DNA from: an uncultured Senegalimassilia sp.
GTDB taxonomy: Bacteria > Actinomycetota > Coriobacteriia > Coriobacteriales > Eggerthellaceae
Direction: 5' to 3'
NCBI RefSeq assembly: GCF_934636665.1
Contig: NZ_CAKUAT010000001.1
Span: forward strand, 1-64,000
DNA: 64,000 bases
The notes beneath the pieces are model-generated. The model searched no databases. It was not told the DNA's origin and worked only from the letters and a program-made list of their open reading frames with translations. Each line of letters starts with the position of its first letter. The first letter of the stretch is position 1. Shown here piece by piece: positions 16,152 to 23,744 of the stretch. A program made the translations under genes and the position numbers.

Positions 16152-16712
16152 ATGAAAGAGAAGAAGATCGACCGCCGCCGGCGCTACACGCTCTCGGTCA
16201 TACGAGAGGGGTTCTTCTCGCTTTTGGCCGAGGGCGGTTTCGCGAAGATGACCGTGGCGGATATATGCCGCCGCGCGGACATCAACCGTGGCACCTTCTA
16301 CCTGCACTACGAAGACAAGTTCGCGCTGCTCGATGCGCTGATCGACGAGGCTTTGGCAGCCGCGCCGCCGCTTGACGGGGTTGAAGCGACGGCTCTTTGC
16401 CAGCGTCCGCCGGCAAACGACGAGTACCTGCTGCTCTACTCGGACGACGACGCATACGCCCGCGTGGCCCAGCGCGTCATCGAACGGGGTGCCGAGCAGG
16501 CGCTCCCTCGAATCATGGAAAAGACCGGGCTTCCCCGCGAAGACGCCTACCTGGTCTTCGTCCACAATGTTCATGGCAATCTCGCGGTCAACCGCCTGCT
16601 CGGCTGGAGGCGAGGTCCCGAATTCGACCACGCCCAAGGATTGCTCAACGCCTATTCCGAGGGAGGCTTGCAGGCGATTTCCCTCGTGCATGGGCCCATC
16701 AGCCACACGTGA
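16152..16712 (+). CDS. TetR-family regulator
   Basis: A 186-residue TetR/AcrR protein. The HTH is MTVADICRRADINRGTFYLHY at residues 34-54, followed by the typical D-K-x-x-L-L-D-A. The C-terminal ligand domain is of the TetR_C type (GNLAVNRLLGW). I use ATG 16152 with GGAGGGG upstream rather than earlier in-frame ATGs at 16059. Divergence from the sirtuin operon suggests that it represses that operon. Confidence 0.85.
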   Translation: MKEKKIDRRRRYTLSVIREGFFSLLAEGGFAKMTVADICRRADINRGTFYLHYEDKFALLDALIDEALAAAPPLDGVEATALCQRPPANDEYLLLYSDDDAYARVAQRVIERGAEQALPRIMEKTGLPREDAYLVFVHNVHGNLAVNRLLGWRRGPEFDHAQGLLNAYSEGGLQAISLVHGPISHT

Positions 16713-16728
16713 CACCTTTGGTTAAGCC

Positions 16729-16765
16729 ACGGCCCGCCTTCGAATCGCTCGAGGGCGGGCCGTTC
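16729..16765 (+). terminator. Hairpin terminator after TetR gene
   Basis: ACGGCCCGCC (16729-16738) pairs exactly with 16754-16763. The tail is only weakly T-rich, so it may serve both directions. Confidence 0.55.
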
Positions 16766-16816
16766 AGGTTCTCAAGGGGGGACTGCGTGTCCGATCCGTC
16801 TGCTAGTTGAATGTTG

Positions 16817-16903
16817 TTAACCCGGCATCGCGAACGCAGCGTTGGGATTGCCTTTCCCGATCACGTTGGCAGCGTTGAATTCGGACTCTTGAGCGATGCC
16901 CAT
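16817..16903 (-). pseudogene. Cupin-type protein, N-terminal fragment
   Basis: A 28-codon frame from ATG 16903 reads EFNAANVIGKGNPNAAFA and then stops. This resembles the opening of cupin proteins, in which an N-x-x-G-K-G-x-x-x-x-A-F-A segment precedes the barrel. The barrel itself is gone. It directly follows a carboxymuconolactone decarboxylase fragment, and the two are commonly paired. Confidence 0.45.
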
Positions 16904-16904
16904 G

Positions 16905-17006
16905 CTATTCCTCATCCCCGTACACGCTCTTGGCGAGATTAAACGCGGCCCACGCCTTCGGCCAGCCGGCGTAGAAGGCAACATGCGTAATCGCCGCAGC
17001 CGGATC
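16905..17006 (-). pseudogene. Carboxymuconolactone decarboxylase family, C-terminal fragment
   Basis: The reading MDPAAAITHVAFYAGWPKAW, continuing AAFNLAKSVYGDEE to a TAG at 16905, matches the conserved end of AhpD/CMD-family proteins (I-T-H-x-A-F-Y-A-G-W-P). No upstream part with the CxxC centre remains, and the znuB stop lies 27 bases upstream. It is a remnant left by deletion. Confidence 0.6.
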
Positions 17007-17032
17007 CATTCGGCGATCTTCTGCAGCCAATA

Positions 17033-17854
17033 TCAAGAGGCGCGCTTGCCTACCGCCTTCACGGCGATGAAAACCAGCAACAGCGTGACTTCCGCCAGTA
17101 CGATCGCGCCGCCCGGCTTGAAGCCGAACACATATGAAGCAACAAGCCCGGCGGCGGCGCTCATCACGCCCACCGCACACGAAATCGCGATAGTCTGCCT
17201 CCAGCTGCGCGCCACCACCAGCGCGCAGGCCACGGGCACGGTCATCATGGAGCTCACGATCAGCGTGCCGACCGTGCGCGACGCGATGGACACCGCCACG
17301 GCCGTTATCAGGATGAACGCGAAGTTCACCGCCGTCACGCGCACGCCGGCGAGCCGAGCGGCGCGCTCGTCGATGGTCACCCAGAACAGCTCGCGGCGGA
17401 ACACAAGGCACAGCGCCGCCACCGCGACGCCGAGCACGACAACGGCCGCAAGCTCGTCGTCGCCCACCGTCACGATGCTGCCGAACAGGAAGCTCGAGAA
17501 CGTGGAGCTGTTCGGCGTGAACCCGGAAAGCACGCCGGCAAGGCCCACGCCCGTCGCCATAACGACGGCAATCGCAAGGTCGGCATGGCCTTCGAAGCGG
17601 CGGCGGATACCCTCGATAGCGAGCGCCGCCGCAACACAAGCAACCGTGGCGCCTGCGACGGGGTTGATTCCGCCGATAAGCCCGGCGGCCACGCCCGCGA
17701 GCGAGGCGTGCGAAAGCGCATCGCCCACCATCGACAGGCGCTTGAGCACCACCACGACGCCCACCAGCGGAATCGCCGCGCCAAGCACGACGCCGGCGAT
17801 GAACGCGCGCGTCATAAACCCATGGGAGAACATATCGGCAAGCAGCTGCAGCAT
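17033..17854 (-). CDS. znuB: Zinc/metal ABC transporter permease
   Basis: A 273-residue polytopic protein of the ABC-3 family (ZnuB/MntB). It has eight or so hydrophobic segments and the family landmarks VVVVLKRLSMVGDALSHASL near the N-terminus and RTVGTLIVSSMMTVPVACAL. I start at ATG 17854 (GGGAGG upstream), three bases after the ATPase gene; the longer frame from 17911 lies inside znuC. It is the last gene of the zinc operon. Confidence 0.88.
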   Translation of the reverse strand: MLQLLADMFSHGFMTRAFIAGVVLGAAIPLVGVVVVLKRLSMVGDALSHASLAGVAAGLIGGINPVAGATVACVAAALAIEGIRRRFEGHADLAIAVVMATGVGLAGVLSGFTPNSSTFSSFLFGSIVTVGDDELAAVVVLGVAVAALCLVFRRELFWVTIDERAARLAGVRVTAVNFAFILITAVAVSIASRTVGTLIVSSMMTVPVACALVVARSWRQTIAISCAVGVMSAAAGLVASYVFGFKPGGAIVLAEVTLLLVFIAVKAVGKRAS

Positions 17855-17856
17855 CC

Positions 17857-18633
17857 TTAAGCCTCCCTTTCCGGGACGCACGCGCGGCGGTCGGACGCGC
17901 TTCCCTCGCACTCTTCGAAGACTCCCGATTCCAAGCGCAGAATGCGAGCCGGCAGCCCGGAGAGACGACGCGTATCATGCGTCACCACAACCACCGACCG
18001 CTCCCTTGCGGCCGTGATGTCGCGCAGCAGCGAGGCGAACGACTCGACCGCGTCGACGTCCATCCCGCTGGTCGGCTCATCGAGCACGAGCAGATCCGGC
18101 CGGTTGACAAGGGCGCGAGCCAAAAACACCCGCTGCATCTGACCTCCCGATAGTTCCCCGATAAGCCGTTTGGCAAAGCGGCTCATACCGACATCGTCAA
18201 GAGCCTGCTCGACAGCAGCGTTATCGTTTTCCGAGCGAGGCGGAAACCCCTTGCGAACGGCATAGCGATTTGCGGCCACCACTTCCCGGACGGTCGCCGG
18301 GAACCGCTCGTAAGTGCCCGCAATGCGCTGGGGAACATACCCGATGCGCCGCCAATCGCGAAACGAGGAAGCCGAAGCGCCGAACAACTCGGCGCTCCCC
18401 GTCGCCGGAGAAAGCGCACCGAGCATGACTTTGAGCAACGTCGACTTCCCGGCGCCGTTCTCCCCTACGATCATGCAGGCCTCGCCTTGCTCGACGCGCA
18501 AATTCGCATCCACAAGCACCGTCGATTCCCCGTAGGAGAACGACACATGCGACATCCGCACCGAGCACGGCAGCGCATCGCCTACCGAGCTACGGCCTCT
18601 TGCGAATTCGCCGAGGTTTCCGCTCATGCCCAT
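17857..18633 (-). CDS. znuC: Zinc/metal ABC transporter ATP-binding protein
   Basis: 258 residues. Walker A is GENGAGKSTLL, signature LSGGQMQRV, Walker B LLVLDEPTSGMD, and the switch His is in VTHDTRR. The signature Q-M-Q-R is typical of ZnuC/MntB-type ATPases. The start lies seven bases after the znuA stop. A Cys-rich acidic tail (ECEGSASDRRAC) is unusual and might bind metal. Confidence 0.88.
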   Translation of the reverse strand: MGMSGNLGEFARGRSSVGDALPCSVRMSHVSFSYGESTVLVDANLRVEQGEACMIVGENGAGKSTLLKVMLGALSPATGSAELFGASASSFRDWRRIGYVPQRIAGTYERFPATVREVVAANRYAVRKGFPPRSENDNAAVEQALDDVGMSRFAKRLIGELSGGQMQRVFLARALVNRPDLLVLDEPTSGMDVDAVESFASLLRDITAARERSVVVVTHDTRRLSGLPARILRLESGVFEECEGSASDRRACVPEREA

Positions 18634-18640
18634 CCCCGCC

Positions 18641-19630
18641 TTACTGCTGGTTCAGCGCGCTGACAAGCTCCTTGAGGTTGTCGCGCATAACGGAGAAGTA
18701 ATCCTCGCCGGCATCGAGCTCGTCCTGCTCGAGCCCTTCGACAGGGTTCAACACCTCGCACGAAGCACTCGTCTCGTCGGCGATCTGCTGGGCAACCTTC
18801 GGGCTCACCAGGTCTTCGGAGAAGATGACCTTCACATTGTGGTCGCGCACGAACTGCACGATTTCGGCCATGGCCTTCGCATCGGGCTCGCCTTCCGCAT
18901 CCATGCCCGTGATGGGCTCCTGGGTCAGGCCGTAGGCATCGCACAGATAGCCGAACGCCTCATGGGACACGACGATAGTCTTGCCGGAGGTCTGAGAGAG
19001 CTGTTCGGAGAATTCCTTCTCAAGAGAGTCGAACTCCCCCGCCCACTTCGTGTAGTTCGCCTCGTATTCGGAAGCGTTGTCGGGGTCTGCCTTTACCAGC
19101 GCGTCCTTGATGTTCTCGGCTTCCTTCTTCGCGTTTTCGGGCGCAAGCCACACGTGCGGGTCGTGCTTACCAGCGTGTTCGCCCGCATCGGCCCCATCGG
19201 CATCATGGCTATGGTCGGCGAGGCGCAGGTTAATGCCGTCGGATGCGCAAACAACGGTGCCGCGGAGGTTCGAGGAGGCCAGGGTATCGCTAACCCAGCC
19301 CTCCATGTCCGCCCCGTTGTAGACGAAGACATCGGCACCTTCGATGGTCTTGACGTCGCTCGGCGACGGCTCCCATTCATGCGGTTCGGTTCCCGCTGGG
19401 CAGAGGTTCGTGACTTCAACGTGTTCTCCTCCGATTTTCTGGGCAAAGTCGGCCATCGGATAGAAGCTTGCCACCACCTGGACCTTCTGGGATTCGTTTG
19501 AGGATTGGCTATCGTTCGCAGCCGTATTCGAGCTGTTCGAGGTGCCGGAGCATGCGGAAAGCCCCACGACGCACAGCACGGCCACCACAGCCGCGAAAGC
19601 TGCGTACATCATCTTATTCAGTTTCATCAT
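18641..19630 (-). CDS. znuA: Zinc-binding lipoprotein ZnuA
   Basis: A 329-residue substrate-binding protein with a lipoprotein signal (MMKLNKMMYAAF, then VVGLSACSG with lipobox LSAC). Cluster A-I features include GTEPHEWEPSPSD and a His/Asp-rich metal loop (DHSHDADGADAGEHAGKHDP, then HVWL), typical of zinc receptors. Start ATG 19630 has AGGAGA ten bases upstream. It is the first transporter gene downstream of the regulator and small membrane protein, on the same strand. Confidence 0.9.
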   Translation of the reverse strand: MMKLNKMMYAAFAAVVAVLCVVGLSACSGTSNSSNTAANDSQSSNESQKVQVVASFYPMADFAQKIGGEHVEVTNLCPAGTEPHEWEPSPSDVKTIEGADVFVYNGADMEGWVSDTLASSNLRGTVVCASDGINLRLADHSHDADGADAGEHAGKHDPHVWLAPENAKKEAENIKDALVKADPDNASEYEANYTKWAGEFDSLEKEFSEQLSQTSGKTIVVSHEAFGYLCDAYGLTQEPITGMDAEGEPDAKAMAEIVQFVRDHNVKVIFSEDLVSPKVAQQIADETSASCEVLNPVEGLEQDELDAGEDYFSVMRDNLKELVSALNQQ

Positions 19631-19697
19631 TGGTATATATCTCCTGCTAGGAATGCCTTTTTGCGGGCATGACGTACATAATCGAGGAAGATGCACC

Positions 19698-19982
19698 CTA
19701 GCAGTCGAGCCTCACCTTAAGTCCGACCAGTGTATTAGACGCCGCATGAGAGGGTCGCGCGGCGATCAGCAGCACGAATACAGCAAATAAAGCAGCTTCG
19801 GACGCCGCGGCAACAACGTCGGCGGCGGTTTGGATGATAGAAGAAGCGATGGTGAGTACCTGGCAAACTTGGCACTCATCGCCCTGGCAGTCATGCTGGG
19901 CTTCGGCAACGATGAACAGCGCAGGCGCGAGCAAGACGAAGGTCAAAACCAGCGCGGCAATACGTGTGCGCACGCTATTCAT
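19698..19982 (-). CDS. Small membrane protein with HDCxGDxCxxC motif
   Basis: 94 residues: an N-terminal hydrophobic signal or anchor (AALVLTFVLLAPALFIVAEA), then HDCQGDECQVC, a second hydrophobic stretch (AALFAVFVLLIAA) and a short tail. The His/Cys motif lies just after the first membrane segment, suited to metal binding on the outer face. The ATG overlaps the Fur-family stop by eight bases. Proteins with this motif are often seen in zinc operons of Gram-positive bacteria. The role is unproven. Confidence 0.65.
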   Translation of the reverse strand: MNSVRTRIAALVLTFVLLAPALFIVAEAQHDCQGDECQVCQVLTIASSIIQTAADVVAAASEAALFAVFVLLIAARPSHAASNTLVGLKVRLDC

Positions 19983-20415
19983 CGAGGCCCTCCCCGCTGC
20001 TCGCAGCGCGTTCCTTCGCACACGCTTCGCACGTGCCGAACAGGACAGTGCTCAACATATCAAGGCGAAAGCCATGCTTGGCCAGCATATGGGCGCACAG
20101 GAAGTCTATTTCTTCGCAGTTAAGATGGATGAGCTTGCCGCACGAAAGGCACTTCATGTGATAGCAACGCTCGGGCACGCACGCGCTTTTATCGAGCAGC
20201 TCGAAACAGGCGCTCTTCTCGCCGATTGGCTGCGATTTCACGACAACGCCTTCAAGGACGAGCTTCTCCAGCTGGCGATACACCGTGGCAGACGAAACTT
20301 TGCGGCCGCCTTCGGCAAGCGCGGTACACACAGCCGAGGCAGTCATATGACTGCCCGCTTCGGACAGACAATCGATGATAGCCTGCCGCTGTGCCGTGTT
20401 GTATTGTTCGCGCAT
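19975..20415 (-). CDS. zur: Fur-family regulator, probably Zur
   Basis: A 146-residue protein with the Fur winged helix (SAVCTALAEGGRKVSSATVY, then RQLEKLVLEG) and the metal/dimer region CYHMKCLSCGKLIHL and the C-terminal CEAC. Two CxxC pairs make the structural zinc site. Position at the head of a ZnuABC operon and a Fur-like box just upstream favour Zur over Fur or PerR. GGAAGG precedes the ATG. Confidence 0.85.
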   Translation of the reverse strand: MREQYNTAQRQAIIDCLSEAGSHMTASAVCTALAEGGRKVSSATVYRQLEKLVLEGVVVKSQPIGEKSACFELLDKSACVPERCYHMKCLSCGKLIHLNCEEIDFLCAHMLAKHGFRLDMLSTVLFGTCEACAKERAASSGEGLDE

Positions 20416-20436
20416 ACCTTCCGCCTGCCTTCAATT

Positions 20437-20451
20437 TGAGAACCGTTCGCA
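20437..20451 (-). promoter_or_regulatory. Candidate Zur box
   Basis: On the minus strand, TGCGAACGGTTCTCA is a 7-1-7 dyad with six of seven matching arm positions, the architecture of actinobacterial Fur/Zur boxes. It lies about 22 bases before the regulator start, next to a TAATAT-like -10, and could control the whole five-gene operon. Confidence 0.6.
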
Positions 20452-20561
20452 TATTAGAGTGAGGCATGCGGGTTGCCAAGAACGTTTCGCAAATAGCGGA
20501 GAGTTATTTCATGACGACTCGCCCGACGCCCGGTGCAAAAAGATCTAGCGCTGCTCCACCA

Positions 20562-20711
20562 TCATTCGGCCCCTTTTGCGGAAGCCGTTGGAACATGGAA
20601 CCCGATCAGCCAAAACAAGAACACCGCCACGCAACCTAACATGACCCACGCCAAAGGACGGGCAACCGCAAATGCGCTTATCGCCATAACGGCATAGGAA
20701 ACGCCTTGCAT
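20562..20711 (-). pseudogene. C-terminal fragment of a membrane protein
   Basis: 49 codons with two hydrophobic segments (SYAVMAISAFAVARPLAWVM, then LGCVAVFLFWLIGF) end at a TAA at 20562. No upstream portion exists: the sequence runs into a DUF3800 fragment on the opposite strand. I do not recognise the family. Confidence 0.4.
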
Positions 20712-21041
20712 GACAAGGGACCGCCGGATATTCCGCTGCACACGTCCCCACTGCTGAACAGCCATGACGATTACGAAGGGATGGACATCCAAGACAGGAA
20801 GCGCCTTCTGCAGGCATTCTTCACGATGCTTCAGCATATGCCCATCATGTACCACGCCTTCTCCTACGAAAAGAGCGATTTCAAAAGCGCCGCGGCGCTC
20901 ATCACAAGAATGAGAAGGAATATGGTCAACCTGATCTTCGACAACCTGGAATACCTACAGCGTTTCGACAAGGTGAAGGTCTGCTACGATGACGGACAAT
21001 ACATTGTCACCAAGTCCCTACACGACGCAATCGAGTATGCC
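20706..21041 (+). pseudogene. DUF3800 fragment, paralogue of the gene at 830-1501
   Basis: The frame contains KGPPDIPLHTSPLLN, then LLQAFFTMLQHMPIMYHAFS and VKVCYDDGQYIVTKSLHDAI. Each aligns with the intact island protein (KGLPDIPFHASPLMN, FRHMPVRYHTFA, VKVYYDNGQHSVAESLHRAI). The first 50 residues with the D-E start and the C-terminus are missing, and the frame runs into the GNAT gene. Confidence 0.7.
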
Positions 21042-21578
21042 CCGACTCAGCCAATCACCTCTTGTCAGGCACGTGATTTGCTCTGTTCGGATGTCGCCCA
21101 TCAGCTCGCAGTAGACGTCCTTGCGGGTGCGGTGCCAGGTGAAGCCGCATTTTTCCTGAACGCGTTTCGATTTCTCGTTCCCGTCGAAGTATCCGCACCA
21201 GATTTTGTCCAGTTTCAAGTCCTCGAAACCATGGCGAACGAGCTCTCGAACCGCCTCCGGTATCAGCCCCTTGCCCCAGAATGGGACGCCTATCCAGTAG
21301 CCGATTTCCCCCTCGGTGTCCGGGATCTCCTTGTCGGACCGCGCACCGATCATCAACCCTATGCTTCCGATGGCCCTGTTGTCTTCTTTCAGGCAAACGG
21401 CGTATGTCTCCGGCGCGGAAAACACGGTGCGGATGATTTCGGCGCTGTCGTCAACGCTCGAATGAGGCGGCCAACCGGCAATCGGCCCCACCCTGTCGTC
21501 CTTCGCGTATCTGTACAGGTCCTCTGCGTCCGCTTCGGCCCATGGGCGCAGTATCAGCCGTTCCGTTGTCAATTGCAT
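21018..21578 (-). CDS. GNAT-family N-acetyltransferase (RimJ/RimL type)
   Basis: A 186-residue acetyltransferase. MQLTTERLILRPWAEADAED is the RimJ/RimL opening, WGKGLIPEAVRELVRHGFE the acetyl-CoA binding motif, and NEKSKRVQEKCGF the conserved end. Start 21578 has GAGGG upstream. The last 12 residues (after LTRGDW) run into DUF3800-remnant DNA, so the natural stop was probably lost. A fragment of a second copy lies at 23565-23637. Confidence 0.75.
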   Translation of the reverse strand: MQLTTERLILRPWAEADAEDLYRYAKDDRVGPIAGWPPHSSVDDSAEIIRTVFSAPETYAVCLKEDNRAIGSIGLMIGARSDKEIPDTEGEIGYWIGVPFWGKGLIPEAVRELVRHGFEDLKLDKIWCGYFDGNEKSKRVQEKCGFTWHRTRKDVYCELMGDIRTEQITCLTRGDWLSRGILDCVV

Positions 21579-21672
21579 ATCTACCCTCATCGACTAATCT
21601 CGATTGCTATTGGTTGCCCCATTGTATTCGCTACGACAAAGCTCGACACGGGGGATGCTGACGTTTTCCGCA

Positions 21673-21725
21673 CGGAAGCGCCTACGTGAACAGGGAGCAT
21701 AGCCCTGTTCACGTAGGCGCTTCCG
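21673..21725. repeat. 23-bp perfect hairpin
   Basis: Arms 21673-21695 (CGGAAGCGCCTACGTGAACA then GGG) and 21703-21725 pair without mismatch around the loop AGCATAG. There is no T-run on either side, and the hairpin lies upstream of both flanking genes (GNAT and Fic), so it is not an ordinary terminator of either. Confidence 0.7.
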
Positions 21726-21771
21726 GCGTCTGTCGTGCTTTTTCGCGCATCCATCTGCCTCATCTGGAATA

Positions 21772-21825
21772 TATCTGCATCAATGATTACAATATGATGC
21801 AGATAAACGATGGATGATGCAGATA
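21772..21825. promoter_or_regulatory. Three copies of GATGCAGATA before fic
   Basis: TATCTGCATC (21772-21781) is the exact inverse of GATGCAGATA at 21796-21805, and a third copy in direct orientation lies at 21816-21825, ten bases before the fic start. It looks like an autoregulatory operator. Confidence 0.65.
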
Positions 21826-21835
21826 GGAAACGCAC

Positions 21836-22885
21836 ATGAGGCATTTCGACTACACGCAGATGCCGCAAGGCTTGCTAACGCCGAAGACCGTGGGACTGCT
21901 CACGGCGGTCCATGAATACAAGGGTCGGCAGGCGCTCTACCTCAACGCCAAGGCGGATGTCCTTGATGCCCTGACGGAAGTTGCGAAGGTCCAGTCAACC
22001 GAGGCCTCAAACCGCATCGAGGGCATACGCACCAGCGACAGGCGCCTGCAACAGATCATGTCCGAGAAGTCGAATTTGCGCTCCCGCGACGAGGAGGAGA
22101 TAGCCGGCTATCGCGACGTGCTGGCCACCATACACGAGAGCCATGACTTCATCGATGTCACACCGAACGTCATATTGCAGCTTCACCGGCAAATGTACCG
22201 GTACACGCCGTCCTCCCTGGGCGGGCACTTCAAGGTCGGCGACAACGAGGTGCGCGGCATACGTCCGGACGGCACCGAGTACGTGCGGCTGAAAACCGTT
22301 CCCGCAGTGGCCACCGAGGACGCTATGGAGCGTTTATGCTCCGCATATCGCGACGCCGTTGCGAGCGAGTCGATGGACCCGTTGCTTACCTCTCTGACAT
22401 TCGTGTTCGACTTCACTTGCATCCATCCCTTCAACGATGGCAACGGGCGCATGTCCAGGCTGCTTACCCTGCTTTTGCTGTACAAGGCGGGTTACATGGC
22501 TGGCAAGTACGTCTCCATAGAGAAGGAGATCGAGCGCACCAAGGACGCGTACTACGACGCCTTAGCAGCAAGCTCGCAAGGATGGCACGAGGGCCGAAAC
22601 GACCCCGGCCCGTTCGTGCGCTACATGCTGGGAGCAATCCTTGCTACATACCGCGAGTTCGAGGAACGCGTCTCCGCGGTGGCAGACGCCAGGCTCACCA
22701 AAGCCGAGCGCGTCGAGGCGGTGCTACGCGGCTCCGTCGGCAAGGTGACCAAGCGCGACATCGCCGCCGCATGCCCGGACATCAGCCAGACCACCATCGA
22801 GCGCGCCTTATCGGATCTGTTAGCAGGCGGTAAAATCGAGAAAGTGGGGGCCGGTCCTGCGACAGGGTACGTCTGGAAAGGATAG
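21836..22885 (+). CDS. Fic family protein with inhibitory motif and wHTH tail
   Basis: 349 residues. The Fic active site is HPFNDGNGRMSRL at 197-209 (H197, N and R205 present), so AMP or other nucleotide transfer is possible. An N-terminal inhibitory helix motif, SNRIEG (58-63), matches (S/T)xxxE(G/N) of class II Fic proteins. The C-terminal 60 residues form a winged helix (VTKRDIAAACPDISQTTIER, then ALSDLL). Repeated operators just upstream suggest it binds its own promoter. A fragment of its 3' end recurs at 27041. Confidence 0.88.
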   Translation: MRHFDYTQMPQGLLTPKTVGLLTAVHEYKGRQALYLNAKADVLDALTEVAKVQSTEASNRIEGIRTSDRRLQQIMSEKSNLRSRDEEEIAGYRDVLATIHESHDFIDVTPNVILQLHRQMYRYTPSSLGGHFKVGDNEVRGIRPDGTEYVRLKTVPAVATEDAMERLCSAYRDAVASESMDPLLTSLTFVFDFTCIHPFNDGNGRMSRLLTLLLLYKAGYMAGKYVSIEKEIERTKDAYYDALAASSQGWHEGRNDPGPFVRYMLGAILATYREFEERVSAVADARLTKAERVEAVLRGSVGKVTKRDIAAACPDISQTTIERALSDLLAGGKIEKVGAGPATGYVWKG

Positions 22886-22939
22886 CGCAGCTGGATCGTC
22901 AAACGGCAAACCCTCTGCACTTCCCCGTCAGGGACATCG

Positions 22940-23530
22940 CTATGCATTCGCTTTCCATATCGAAAGCGCGATCTGCGGCCTTGAGCATTCGTCGAACTCC
23001 TCCTCCGATTCGGTATCGAAGGAGCAGGCAACGCAAAGCGCGATGAGGGCGATCCCGGTATCGATCCCGACCGGCTGGAAGCCGTCGTTATGGAAAACCA
23101 GGTCGTCAATCATTTCCAGCGGCACGATAAGGACGCACAGCACGAACGACATGATGACGCCCGCAGGGCGACTTTGGGGCATACGCGGTAGCGCCTGATC
23201 TGCTTCTTCTCTTTTTCGCTGAGCGCTTGTATATGAAGCCTTTCATATACCGTCGGGGTAAGCTCGATGTCGATCGATTGAGGGGGGCCGCAAGGCCACT
23301 GCCGGATCGGCTCCTCCCGCCCGATTGCCTAAAGTGGAATAAGGAAGAAGACGAGCACGCCCATGGCAATCGTCGCGAGCCCTGCAATTACGAACATCGT
23401 GCACGCGAAGCTCGAGGAAACGGGCCTGTCCACGTAGCTGCACTGCGGTTTTGCGAACCGCTTACAAGCCGCCTGCGCTGATTCGCTTGTGTAATAGCTG
23501 ATGGCCGACGAGCGCCGTGCGGGCAGTTGA
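22940..23530 (-). pseudogene. Frameshifted membrane protein gene
   Basis: Coding-like pieces lie in successive frames on the minus strand: CTMFVIAGLATIAMGVLVFF (about 23350), SIDIELTPTVYERLHIQALS followed by EKEKKQIRRYR (about 23200), then MSFVLCVLIVPLEMIDDLVF and GIDTGIALIALCVACSF (to 22940). Together they describe one protein with three hydrophobic segments and at least two frameshifts. I cannot name the family. Confidence 0.45.
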
Positions 23531-23564
23531 ACAATCGCTTTAACGCGATGGAAAACCCTCTTCG

Positions 23565-23637
23565 ACTTCTCGTTCCCGTCGAAGCACCCGCACCAGATTA
23601 TGCCCAGTTTTAAGTCCTCGAAACCATGTGCCTGTTT
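23565..23637 (-). pseudogene. Fragment of a second GNAT gene
   Basis: The minus-strand reading HGFEDLKLGIIWCGCFDGNE, then KSKRV, matches HGFEDLKLDKIWCGYFDGNE plus KSKRV of the intact acetyltransferase at 21018-21578, with high nucleotide identity. Sequence on both sides is unrelated. Confidence 0.75.
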
Positions 23638-23744
23638 CGTCCCTGCGGCTAAAACCCATTCCACGTCTATCGCTTCTTATCGATGGGTCCTCTGCACACC
23701 ATCCCATAAACCGCCGGCAATCCCATTTTCGATACCGCAAGCAG

